Positions 34,544 through 42,157 of a stretch of DNA of 64,000 nucleotides are shown here, one piece after another. The position numbers and the translations under genes were made by a program. The first letter of the stretch is position 1, and every line of letters starts with the position of its first letter. The notes below the pieces were generated by a model that was not told where the DNA came from, made no database searches, and worked only from the letters and a program-made list of their open reading frames with translations. Source of the stretch: Mycobacterium parmense (GTDB taxonomy: Bacteria; Actinomycetota; Actinomycetes; Mycobacteriales; Mycobacteriaceae); contig NZ_AP022614.1 of assembly GCF_010730575.1 (NCBI RefSeq), forward strand, positions 4,216,001-4,280,000, read 5' to 3'.

Positions 34544-37112
34544 CGAAGGGCATAGCGAAGGGCGCCACGACCCGTCCTCCGGTGACCCGCAAGCGCCGGT
34601 GACCGAGCGCCTCGGCAAGCATTCGGCGGCTCGCGCGGACGGCACCGTCGCGGGCGCGGGTCAGCTTCCCGGCCACCGCCGCCAGGTGCCGCCGGACGAC
34701 CGGATGACCACGATCCTGCCGCCGGTCCGGGACGACCGGCCAACGCCCACGCGTCCCGATCCGATCGACGAGGTCAGGGCGGCGTTGGCCGGCCCGCCGT
34801 CGACCCCGCTGAACCGCGACCCGATCGACGAGGTGAAGGCCGCGCTGGACGAGCGGGCGGCCAGGCCGGGGCGCCGGGAGGGACCGCTGTCCGGGGGTGG
34901 CCCGCCGGTCGGCCCCCCGCCGCCACCGCCGGGACGTCACGGCGGCCCGGGTCAGGGCGGGCCCGGACGGGGCATCGACTGGTCCTGGACCCAGCGGATC
35001 AACTGGCAGTGGGTGCGACGGGCGGCCTACCTCGCGGCGGCGGTACTGGTGCTGTTGCCGATCGTCACCTTCGCCATGGCGTATTTCATCGTCGACATCC
35101 CCAAGCCGGGGAATATCCGCACCAACCAGGTCTCGACGATCCTGGCCAGCGACGGTTCGGAGATCGCGAAGATCATTCCGCCCGAGGGCAACCGGGTGGA
35201 CGTCAACATCAGCCAGGTGCCCGTGCACGTGCGCCAGGCGGTGATCGCCGCCGAGGACCGCAATTTCTACTCCAACCCGGGGTTCTCGTTCACTGGGTTC
35301 GCGCGGGCCGTGGACAACAACCTGTTCGGTCATGGGGACCTGCAAGGCGGTTCCACGATCACCCAGCAGTACGTGAAGAACGCGCTGGTCGGTTCCGCGC
35401 AGCACGGCCTGAACGGTCTGATGCGCAAGGCCAAGGAGCTGGTGATCGCCACCAAGATGTCGGGGGAGTGGTCCAAAGACGATGTGCTGCAGGCCTACCT
35501 GAACATCATCTACTTCGGCCGCGGCGCCTACGGCATCTCCGCCGCCGCCAAGGCCTACTTCAACAAGCCGGTCGAGCAGCTGACGGTCTCCGAGGGCGCG
35601 CTGTTGGCGGCGCTCATCCGGCGGCCGTCGTCGCTGGACCCCGCCGTCGACCCGAAGGGCTCGATGGCGCGGTGGAACTGGGTGCTCGACGGCATGGTGG
35701 AAACCAAGGCCCTGTCCCCGAGCGACCGTGCCGCCCAGGTGTTCCCCCCGACCGTGCCGCCCGACCAGGCGCGCGCGCAGAATCAGCCCAGCGGTCCCGA
35801 CGGCCTGATCGAGCGCCAGGTGACCAAAGAGCTGATGGAGTTGTTCAACATCGACGAGCAGACCCTCAACACCGAGGGGCTGCAGGTCACCACGACAATC
35901 GATCCCAAGGCGCAGCAGGCCGCGGAGAAGGCTGTCACCAAAACCCTCGACGGGGAGGACCCCGACATGCGGTCCGCCGTCGTCTCGGTCGACCCGCACG
36001 ACGGCGCGATCCGCGCCTATTACGGCGGGTCCGACGCCAACGGATTCGACTTCGCTCAGGCCGGCCTGCAGACGGGCTCGTCGTTCAAGGTGTTCTGCCT
36101 GATCGCCGCGCTCGAGCAGGGGATTGGGCTGGGGTATCAGATCGACAGCTCACCGCTGACGGTCGACGGCATCAAGATCACCAATGTCGACGGCGAGAGC
36201 TGCGGCACCTGCAACATCGCCCAGGCGCTCAAGCAATCGCTGAACACGTCCTACTACCGGCTGATGCTCAAGCTCAAGGGCGGCCCGCAGGCGGTCGCGG
36301 ACGCCGCGCACCAGGCCGGCGTCGCCACCAGCTTCCCGGGCGTCGACCACACGCTGTCCGAGGACGGCAAGGGCGGGCCGCCCAACAACGGGGTGGTGCT
36401 GGGCCAGTACGAAACCCGGCCGATCGACATGGCATCGGCCTACGCCACGCTGGCCGCCTCCGGCGTCTACCACCGGCCGCATTTCGTGCAGAAGGTCGTG
36501 AACTCCGAGGGGCAGGTGCTTTTCGACGCGAGCAACTCCGACAACAGCGGCGAGCAGCGCATACCCAAGGCCGTCGCCGACAACGTCACCGCTGCCATGG
36601 AGCCGATTGCCGGCTACTCGCGCGGCCACAACCTCGCCGGCGGCAGGCCGTCGGCGGCCAAGACGGGCACCACTCAACTCGGTGACACCAACGCCGACAA
36701 GGACGCCTGGATGGTCGGGTACACGCCGTCGCTGTCGACGGCGGTGTGGGTGGGCACCGTCAAGGACGACGTGCCGCTGGTGACGGCCTCGGGCGCGCCG
36801 GTCTACGGGTCGGGTCTGCCGTCGGACATCTGGAAGTCGACCATGGACGGCGCGCTGAAGGGCACCCCCAACGAGTCCTTCCCGAAGCCGACGGAGATCG
36901 GCGGCTACGCGGGCGTGCCGGCGCCGCCTCCGCCGCCGAAGGAGCCTCCGCCGGTGACCGTCATCCAGCCGACCATCGAAGTGGCGCCGGGCATCACGAT
37001 CCCGGTCGGGCCGCCCACGACCATCACCGGCGCACCGCCACCGCCGCCCGGCGGCGAACCCGGCGTCCCACCCGGCGGCGCCCAGGCGCCTCCGCCACAG
37101 CCGCCACCGTGA
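34536..37112 (+). CDS. ponA1: Class A penicillin-binding protein PonA1
   Basis: Bifunctional peptidoglycan glycosyltransferase/transpeptidase, 858 residues. A disordered cytoplasmic N-terminus (about 165 residues) contains a repeated DPIDEV(R/K)AAL module. One membrane helix follows (AAYLAAAVLVLLPIVTFAMA). The GT51 domain has its catalytic Glu240 in AAEDRNFYSNPG, and GGSTITQQYVKN and YLNIIYFGRGAYGISAAAKA follow. The transpeptidase has SxxK at Ser515 (TGSSFKVF), SxN in SLNTSYY, and KTG at 709-711. The Pro-rich C-terminal tail lies outside. The TTG start overlapping the upstream gene yields SNEGHSEGRH, comparable with the M. tuberculosis N-terminus; a GTG at 34599 is an alternative. Stop overlaps the next GTG. 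Confidence 0.95.
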   Translation: MSNEGHSEGRHDPSSGDPQAPVTERLGKHSAARADGTVAGAGQLPGHRRQVPPDDRMTTILPPVRDDRPTPTRPDPIDEVRAALAGPPSTPLNRDPIDEVKAALDERAARPGRREGPLSGGGPPVGPPPPPPGRHGGPGQGGPGRGIDWSWTQRINWQWVRRAAYLAAAVLVLLPIVTFAMAYFIVDIPKPGNIRTNQVSTILASDGSEIAKIIPPEGNRVDVNISQVPVHVRQAVIAAEDRNFYSNPGFSFTGFARAVDNNLFGHGDLQGGSTITQQYVKNALVGSAQHGLNGLMRKAKELVIATKMSGEWSKDDVLQAYLNIIYFGRGAYGISAAAKAYFNKPVEQLTVSEGALLAALIRRPSSLDPAVDPKGSMARWNWVLDGMVETKALSPSDRAAQVFPPTVPPDQARAQNQPSGPDGLIERQVTKELMELFNIDEQTLNTEGLQVTTTIDPKAQQAAEKAVTKTLDGEDPDMRSAVVSVDPHDGAIRAYYGGSDANGFDFAQAGLQTGSSFKVFCLIAALEQGIGLGYQIDSSPLTVDGIKITNVDGESCGTCNIAQALKQSLNTSYYRLMLKLKGGPQAVADAAHQAGVATSFPGVDHTLSEDGKGGPPNNGVVLGQYETRPIDMASAYATLAASGVYHRPHFVQKVVNSEGQVLFDASNSDNSGEQRIPKAVADNVTAAMEPIAGYSRGHNLAGGRPSAAKTGTTQLGDTNADKDAWMVGYTPSLSTAVWVGTVKDDVPLVTASGAPVYGSGLPSDIWKSTMDGALKGTPNESFPKPTEIGGYAGVPAPPPPPKEPPPVTVIQPTIEVAPGITIPVGPPTTITGAPPPPPGGEPGVPPGGAQAPPPQPPP

Positions 37113-38731
37113 CGGGCGCTCCCGAGAAGAGCGGCACCATCTCCCCGCAGCCGCTGGCCCCGGACCTACGCAGCGTCACCAACCGCGATTGCCCGAGCCG
37201 CACCGACGTTCTGGGTGCCGCCCTGGCGGACGCCATCGGCGGGCCAGTGGGTGGCCACGCCCTGATCGGTCGCAACCGGGTGATGACTCCGCTGCGGGTG
37301 ATGTTCGTCGTCGCGCTGTTCTTCCTGGCGCTCGGCTGGTCGACGAAGGCGGCCTGCCTGCAGAGCACCGGCGGCGGGACCGGCGACCAGCGGGTCGCCA
37401 ACTGGGACAACCAGCGCGCCTACTACGAGTTGTGCTACTCCGACACGGTGCCGCTGTACGGCGCCGAACTGCTCAGCCAGGGCAAGTTCCCGTACAAGTC
37501 GAGTTGGACCGAGACCGACGGCAGCGGCACCCCGCAGATCCGCTACGACGGTCGCCCCGCGGTGCGATACATGGAGTATCCGGTGCTGACCGGCATGTAT
37601 CAGTACGCGTCGATGGCGTTGGCCAAGACCTACACGGCGCTGAGCAAGGTCGCCCCGCTTCCCGTGGTCGCCGAGGTTGTGATGTTCTTCAACCTCGCCG
37701 CATTCGGGCTGGCGCTGGCGTGGCTGGGCACCGTGTGGGCGACGGCGGGACTCGCCGGCCGCCGGATCTGGGACGCGGCGCTGGTGGCCGCCTCGCCCCT
37801 GGTGATCTTCCAGATCTTCACCAACTTCGACGCCCTGGCCACGGCTTTCGCGATGGCCGGACTGCTGGCGTGGGCGCGCCGCAAACCGGTGCTGGCCGGC
37901 GTGCTGATCGGCCTGGGCGCAGCGGCCAAGCTGTACCCCTTGCTGTTCTTGGCGCCGATGCTGCTGCTGGGAGTCCGCACCGCGCGGCTCGGCGCGCCGG
38001 CCCGCACCGCGACCACGGCCCTGGCCACCTGGCTGTTGGTCAATCTGCCGGTCCTCGTGCTGTTTCCGCGCGGCTGGTCGGAGTTCTTCCGGCTCAATAC
38101 CCGGCGCGGTGATGACATGGATTCGCTCTACAACGTGGTCAAGTCGTTCACCGGGTGGCGCGGCTTCGACCCCGGGCTGGGGTTCTGGGAACCGCCGACG
38201 GTGCTCAACTCCGTGGTGGCGGCGCTGTTCGCGATCTGTTGCGCGGCGCTCGCCTATGTCGCGCTCACCGCTCCGCGCCGGCCGCGGGTGACCCAGCTGG
38301 CGTTTTTGGCGGTGGCGGCGTTCCTGCTGACCAACAAGGTGTGGAGCCCGCAGTTTTCGCTGTGGCTGGTGCCGCTCGCCGTGCTCGCGTTGCCGCATCG
38401 TCGAATCCTGTTGGCGTGGATGACGGTCGACGCGCTCGTGTGGGTGCCGCGGATGTACTTCCTGTACGGCAACCCGAACCGCTCGCTGCCGTTGCAGGTC
38501 TTCACCACGACGGTGCTGCTGCGCGACATCGCGGTGATCGGACTGTGCGCGTTGGTGATTCGGCAGATCTATCGTCCCGACGAGGACCTGGTGCGCTGGG
38601 GCGGCCGGTTGGACGACCCTGCGGGCGGCCCCTTCGACCGCGCGCCCGACGCCCCGCCCGGTTGGCTGCCCGACTGGCTGCGACCGGCGGGGGTGCGCCG
38701 CTCGCCGGCGCCGGCTGCGGCGGCGCCGTGA
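37109..38731 (+). CDS. Multi-pass membrane glycosyltransferase-87-like protein (Rv0051 homologue)
   Basis: 540-residue integral membrane protein with about ten helices after a cytosolic N-terminus of 55 residues. GT87/DUF2029 features are visible: the first lumenal loop after TM1 with NWDNQRAYYELCYSDTVPLY and RYMEYPVLTG, LVIFQIFTNFDALATAFAM, a Lys-Leu-Tyr-Pro motif in AAAKLYPLLFLAPML, and WSPQFSLWLVPLAVLALP. Such enzymes use polyprenyl-phosphate sugars outside the membrane; donor and acceptor here are unknown. The C-terminal 60 residues are cytosolic and Pro-rich. GTG start overlaps the ponA1 stop, indicating coupled synthesis with the wall synthase. Confidence 0.87.
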   Translation: MTGAPEKSGTISPQPLAPDLRSVTNRDCPSRTDVLGAALADAIGGPVGGHALIGRNRVMTPLRVMFVVALFFLALGWSTKAACLQSTGGGTGDQRVANWDNQRAYYELCYSDTVPLYGAELLSQGKFPYKSSWTETDGSGTPQIRYDGRPAVRYMEYPVLTGMYQYASMALAKTYTALSKVAPLPVVAEVVMFFNLAAFGLALAWLGTVWATAGLAGRRIWDAALVAASPLVIFQIFTNFDALATAFAMAGLLAWARRKPVLAGVLIGLGAAAKLYPLLFLAPMLLLGVRTARLGAPARTATTALATWLLVNLPVLVLFPRGWSEFFRLNTRRGDDMDSLYNVVKSFTGWRGFDPGLGFWEPPTVLNSVVAALFAICCAALAYVALTAPRRPRVTQLAFLAVAAFLLTNKVWSPQFSLWLVPLAVLALPHRRILLAWMTVDALVWVPRMYFLYGNPNRSLPLQVFTTTVLLRDIAVIGLCALVIRQIYRPDEDLVRWGGRLDDPAGGPFDRAPDAPPGWLPDWLRPAGVRRSPAPAAAAP

Positions 38732-39369
38732 CCCTCGTCGTCATCCCGTTGTTCCCCCGGTTCACCGCGCTCGACGCCGTGGGCCCTTACGAGGTGCTGC
38801 AACGGATCCCGTCGATCGAGGTGGTGTTCGCCGGGCATCGTCGCGGCGAGGTGCGCACGGAGAACGGGATGCTCGGCATGACATGCGACGCCACCTTCGA
38901 TGAGGTGGCGGCCCCGGATGTGGTGGTGTTCCCCGGCGGCATCGGAACCCGGCAGCTGATTCACGACGACGTCGTCCGCGCCTGGCTGCACGCCGTGCAC
39001 CCGAACACCACCTACACGACCTCGGTGTGCACCGGCGCGCTGCTGCTCGCGTCGGCGGGCCTGCTCGACGGGCTGACCGCGACCACCCACTGGCGCGCCG
39101 CCGACCTGCTCAACGCGCTGGGCGCCCGCTACGTGCCCCAGCGCGTCGTCGAACACCTACCGCAGCGGATCATCACCGCCGCGGGCGTGTCCAGCGGCAT
39201 CGACATGGCCCTGCGGTTGGTGGAACTGCTCGTCGATCGGCGGGCAGCGCAGGCCGCTCAGTTGATGATCGAGTACGACCCGCAGCCGCCGTTCGACACG
39301 GGCGCCCTGGACAAGGCCGACGACGCCACGGTGGCGCGGGCCGCCGACTACTTCGAGGAGCGGCAGTAA
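38728..39369 (+). CDS. DJ-1/PfpI superfamily protein (Rv0052 homologue)
   Basis: 213-residue single-domain flavodoxin-like protein. The nucleophilic elbow Cys is in TTSVCTGALLLASAGLL; the strand-Gly motif is VVVFPGGIGTRQLI; and GVSSGIDMALRLVELL follows as in isonitrile-hydratase-like members. The Glu that partners the Cys is probably in PYEVLQRI near the N-terminus. GTG start overlaps the previous stop by four bases, making this the last gene of the Rv0049-ponA1-Rv0051-Rv0052 chain. Substrate unknown. Confidence 0.9.
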   Translation: MTLVVIPLFPRFTALDAVGPYEVLQRIPSIEVVFAGHRRGEVRTENGMLGMTCDATFDEVAAPDVVVFPGGIGTRQLIHDDVVRAWLHAVHPNTTYTTSVCTGALLLASAGLLDGLTATTHWRAADLLNALGARYVPQRVVEHLPQRIITAAGVSSGIDMALRLVELLVDRRAAQAAQLMIEYDPQPPFDTGALDKADDATVARAADYFEERQ

Positions 39370-39401
39370 CGCTCGACGGGGCAGTGGGTTGTCGCGGTGG
39401 G

Positions 39402-39734
39402 TTAGTGCCCTTCTCCGCGCGGCTGGTTGGCGACGAAACATTGCACACGTTTGGCGGCGTCGTCCGGCTTGACGCCCATGCCCACCAAGATCTGGGTGAC
39501 TTGCGCAGGGGAGTCCCCGGAATCGAGATCCGTCTGGATCACGTGGACGCTCGGGAACCACAGCTCTGCGGTTACGCCCGGCGGCGGGGGCTTGGCGTCG
39601 CCACCCAGGCAATGAACGTAACCGTCGATGCCGGTGTCGGCGTGAGCGGACGACGCCCCCGTCAGCCCGCCGGCGATGAGCAGGCCGGCGATTCCGATGC
39701 CGGACGCGCCCCGGCTGAACTGAAGGATCTGCAT
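39402..39734 (-). CDS. Small secreted DUF732 protein
   Basis: 110 residues. The signal peptide MQILQFSRGASGIGIAGLLI continues AGGLTGASSAHA, with cleavage likely after AHA. The mature part is about 77 residues with two Cys (HCLGG and QCFVANQ), probably one disulfide, and LDSGDSPAQVTQILVGMGV, the helical pattern of DUF732 proteins common in mycobacteria. aaggag precedes the ATG. It is convergent with the DJ-1 gene and divergent from the rpsF operon, with 189 bases to rpsF. Function unknown. Confidence 0.85.
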   Translation of the reverse strand: MQILQFSRGASGIGIAGLLIAGGLTGASSAHADTGIDGYVHCLGGDAKPPPPGVTAELWFPSVHVIQTDLDSGDSPAQVTQILVGMGVKPDDAAKRVQCFVANQPRGEGH

Positions 39735-39814
39735 CGCGGTCCGCTCCTTCGTGTCGCCCCGCAGGATCCTAACTCTTCCAGAGCGGCCGATCAGGGCCTT
39801 CGATTGCCGGGATT

Positions 39815-39891
39815 TTGAGGCCAACCGCGGGTCCGGTAGCCTGGTGCGGTTGCCGACGCAGGCGACCCTCCTGCCACGGATCGTCCGTGGC
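39815..39891 (+). promoter_or_regulatory. rpsF operon promoter and leader hairpin
   Basis: A -35-like TTGAGG (39815-39820) and -10 TAGCCT (39837-39842) are separated by 16 bases. Downstream, in the leader, gccacgga (39873-39880) pairs perfectly with tccgtggc (39884-39891) around a 3-base loop. Ribosomal-protein operons beginning with rpsF often have a leader bound by S6:S18, so this 8-bp stem is a candidate autoregulatory element. The required sequence details of that motif were not confirmed by eye. Confidence 0.5.
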
Positions 39892-39923
39892 CGCTTGAGA
39901 CCAGAGGAGGTGGTGAGGTTTCC

Positions 39924-40214
39924 ATGCGTCCATACGAAATCATGGTCATTCTCGACCCCACGCTCGACGAGCGCACCGTAGCCCCGTCTTTGGAGACGTT
40001 CCTCAACGTCGTCCGCAAGGACGGCGGATCCGTCGACAAGGTCGACATCTGGGGCCGGCGCCGCCTGGCCTACGAGATCGCCAAGCACGCCGAGGGCATT
40101 TATGTCGTCATCGACCTCAAGGCCGCCCCGGCGACGGTGTCCGAACTCGACCGCCAGCTGAGCCTCAACGAGTCGGTTCTGCGCACCAAGGTAATGCGCA
40201 CCGACAAGCACTGA
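39924..40214 (+). CDS. rpsF: 30S ribosomal protein S6
   Basis: 96 residues. [19 protein letters not shown] opens the S6 ferredoxin-like fold, with [29 protein letters not shown] in the middle and ...[14 protein letters not shown] at the end. S6 binds S18 and 16S rRNA in the platform of the small subunit. First gene of rpsF-ssb-rpsR-rplI, as in M. tuberculosis (Rv0053-Rv0056). Confidence 0.98.
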   Translation: MRPYEIMVILDPTLDERTVAPSLETFLNVVRKDGGSVDKVDIWGRRRLAYEIAKHAEGIYVVIDLKAAPATVSELDRQLSLNESVLRTKVMRTDKH

Positions 40215-40311
40215 CTGCCGCCTGTCGGCGCGGCTGCATAGGCTCTACGAGACATGCTCACGACCGTCCACCGTGCACAGGCGATGAATCGGGCGGAACT
40301 AGGAGGAAACT

Positions 40312-40839
40312 GTGGCTGGTGACACCACTATCACCGTTGTCGGAAACCTGACCGCCGACCCCGAGCTGCGGTTCACTCCCTCGGGTGCCGCCGTCGCGAA
40401 TTTCACCGTGGCGTCGACCCCTCGGATCTATGACCGCCAGAGCGGTGAGTGGAAGGACGGCGAGGCGCTGTTCCTGCGTTGCAACATCTGGCGCGAGGCC
40501 GCCGAGAATGTCGCCGAGAGCCTCACGCGAGGCTCACGCGTGATCGTCACGGGCCGGCTCAAGCAGCGCTCCTTCGAGACCCGCGAGGGCGAGAAGCGCA
40601 CCGTGGTCGAGGTCGAGGTCGACGAGATCGGGCCCTCCCTGCGGTACGCGACCGCCAAGGTGAACAAGGCCAGCCGCAGCGGCGGTGGCGGCGGTGGCGG
40701 TGGCTTCGGCGGGGGATCGCGTCAGGCCGCGCCGCCGGCGGGTGGTGGCGGTGGTGGTGGGGCTCCGGCGGACGACCCGTGGGGCAGCGCTCCGGCGTCG
40801 GGCTCGTTCGGCGGCGGCGACGACGAGCCGCCCTTCTAG
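40312..40839 (+). CDS. ssb: Single-stranded DNA-binding protein
   Basis: 175 residues. The OB fold (1 to about 118) has [42 protein letters not shown] and [21 protein letters not shown] Gly-rich linker ([11 protein letters not shown] and a second run) follows, then the acidic tip DDEPPF that recruits replication and repair partners. GTG start preceded by aggagg at good distance (aactaggaggaaactGTG). It lies 97 bases after rpsF. The strategic pairing with S6 and S18 is conserved in most bacteria. Confidence 0.98.
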   Translation: MAGDTTITVVGNLTADPELRFTPSGAAVANFTVASTPRIYDRQSGEWKDGEALFLRCNIWREAAENVAESLTRGSRVIVTGRLKQRSFETREGEKRTVVEVEVDEIGPSLRYATAKVNKASRSGGGGGGGGFGGGSRQAAPPAGGGGGGGAPADDPWGSAPASGSFGGGDDEPPF

Positions 40840-40878
40840 ACCCCAGAACTTCAGTAAGAAACGACAGGAAAGACAGAC

Positions 40879-41133
40879 ATGGCGAAGTCCAGCAAGCGGC
40901 GTCCGGCCCCGGAAAAGCCGGTCAAGGCGCGCAAGTGCGTTTTCTGCGCGAAAAAGGGACAGGCGATCGACTACAAAGACACGACATTGCTGCGCACCTA
41001 CATCAGTGAACGCGGCAAGATTCGCGCCCGGCGTGTCACCGGCAACTGCGTCCAGCATCAGCGTGACATCGCCACCGCGGTCAAGAATGCCCGCGAGGTT
41101 GCCTTGCTTCCCTTCACGTCCTCGGCGCGCTAG
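40879..41133 (+). CDS. rpsR: 30S ribosomal protein S18, Cys-containing form
   Basis: 84 residues. The N-terminal [12 protein letters not shown]ys-x-x-Cys plus the later Cys in TGNCVQHQR indicates the zinc-binding (C+) form, corresponding to rpsR1 in M. tuberculosis; a C- paralogue used in low zinc is usually encoded elsewhere. [22 protein letters not shown] is the rRNA-binding core. RBS aggaaag upstream. Confidence 0.97.
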   Translation: MAKSSKRRPAPEKPVKARKCVFCAKKGQAIDYKDTTLLRTYISERGKIRARRVTGNCVQHQRDIATAVKNAREVALLPFTSSAR

Positions 41134-41165
41134 TCGGCCCGGACACCAACCGAAAGAACACAACG

Positions 41166-41624
41166 ATGAAGCTGATTCTGACGGCTGACGTCGACCACCT
41201 CGGCACCGTCGGTGACACCGTGGAGGTCAAGGACGGCTACGGCCGCAACTTCCTGCTGCCGCGCGGCCTGGCGATCCTCGCCTCGCGCGGGGCGCAGAAG
41301 CAGGCCGACGAGATTCGCCGGTCCCGCGAGACCAAGGCGGTCCGCGACCGCGACCACGCCGCCGAGCTGAAGACGGCGATCGAGGCGCTGGGCCCGGTTT
41401 CGCTCCCGGTGAAAACCGCGTCCGACTCGGGCAAGCTGTTCGGATCCGTGACCGCGGGTGATGTGGTGGCGGCCATCAAGCGGGCCGGCGGCCCCAACCT
41501 GGACAAGCGGATCGTCCGGTTGCCCAAGTCGCACATCAAAGCCATCGGCACCCACCCGGTGTCGGTGCACCTGCACCCGGAGATCGACGTCGAGGTCGCG
41601 CTCGAGGTCGTCGCGGCGAGCTAA
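41166..41624 (+). CDS. rplI: 50S ribosomal protein L9
   Basis: 152 residues. The N-terminal 23S rRNA-binding domain [36 protein letters not shown] carries the Gly-Tyr-Gly-Arg-Asn motif, a long connecting helix follows ([20 protein letters not shown]), and the C-terminal domain ends [18 protein letters not shown]. Last gene of the operon, with a strong hairpin 18 bases downstream. M. tuberculosis has Rv0057 next; it is absent here. Confidence 0.98.
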   Translation: MKLILTADVDHLGTVGDTVEVKDGYGRNFLLPRGLAILASRGAQKQADEIRRSRETKAVRDRDHAAELKTAIEALGPVSLPVKTASDSGKLFGSVTAGDVVAAIKRAGGPNLDKRIVRLPKSHIKAIGTHPVSVHLHPEIDVEVALEVVAAS

Positions 41625-41642
41625 GCGGACGAGATTTGCTCG

Positions 41643-41678
41643 AGCCCGGCGGTGGCCCAGATCGGCCGCCGCCGGGCT
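41643..41678 (+). terminator. Strong hairpin terminator after rplI
   Basis: A 15-bp stem (41643-41657 with 41664-41678) closed by a 6-base loop cagatc, all Watson-Crick except one G-U. It begins 18 bases after the rplI stop. There is no T-run, as is usual for mycobacterial terminators. It should separate the rpsF operon from dnaB. Confidence 0.8.
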
Positions 41679-41858
41679 TCGCTGTGCTGCGAGGTCGCCG
41701 TCCGGGCGTGTCAGCGCCTGTCGCGGACGTCTGTTCCAGCGAACTCTTCCGGTGGCGCCTCCGAACGGCTGCCTTTACCGGCTCGTAACGCTGCGAAAAT
41801 GTCGCTGAAAGCCAACACGCCCGGCGCAGTAACCTGGCACGACACGCCGTAGAGATTC

Positions 41859-41943
41859 TTGTCCACACAAATTTTATGGCGTTGTATGGCGCTTAGCTGC
41901 AGCGTTGCACCACCCCTGGGAATCGGTCCACAGGTTCTCCACA
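41859..41943 (+). promoter_or_regulatory. Cluster of three DnaA-box-like sequences upstream of dnaB
   Basis: TTGTCCACA (41859-41867), CGGTCCACA (41924-41932) and TTCTCCACA (41935-41943), all in the same orientation. TTGTCCACA is the strong mycobacterial DnaA box; the other two match at seven and eight of nine positions. The second and third are separated by two bases. The surrounding 100 bases are locally AT-richer (acaaattttatgg). The rest of 41679-42157 contains no gene. Confidence 0.6.
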
Positions 41944-42086
41944 CCCCGCTCAACACAGGTGTCGATGGATATGCACACACCATGCACAGCTTCATGAACA
42001 GGCGCCCTTTGAAGTGCTAGCCAGCAACGTCTAACGTCGTCCCGGCACGAGGCGTACGAGTGCTGTGGGGCGGAAGTGTCTGCGCC

Positions 42087-42116
42087 TTGACTTACGCTGA
42101 AGAATAGCGGTAATCG
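42087..42116 (+). promoter_or_regulatory. Candidate dnaB promoter
   Basis: TTGACT (42087-42092) is a good -35 hexamer; TAATCG (42111-42116) at 18 bases is the best-placed -10. The dnaB ATG at 42158 has a very strong ribosome-binding site, ggggaggaggagg. Other -10 words (TACGTT at 42121) are possible, so the start of transcription is uncertain. Confidence 0.4.
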
Positions 42117-42157
42117 AATATACGTTCGGATGCGTTTGTCAGGGGAGGAGGAGGTCC

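Noticed and set aside
41679..42157. Secondary chromosomal origin
   Set aside because: Only three same-orientation DnaA-like boxes and no extended AT-rich unwinding region; the gene order places oriC outside the window, near dnaA.
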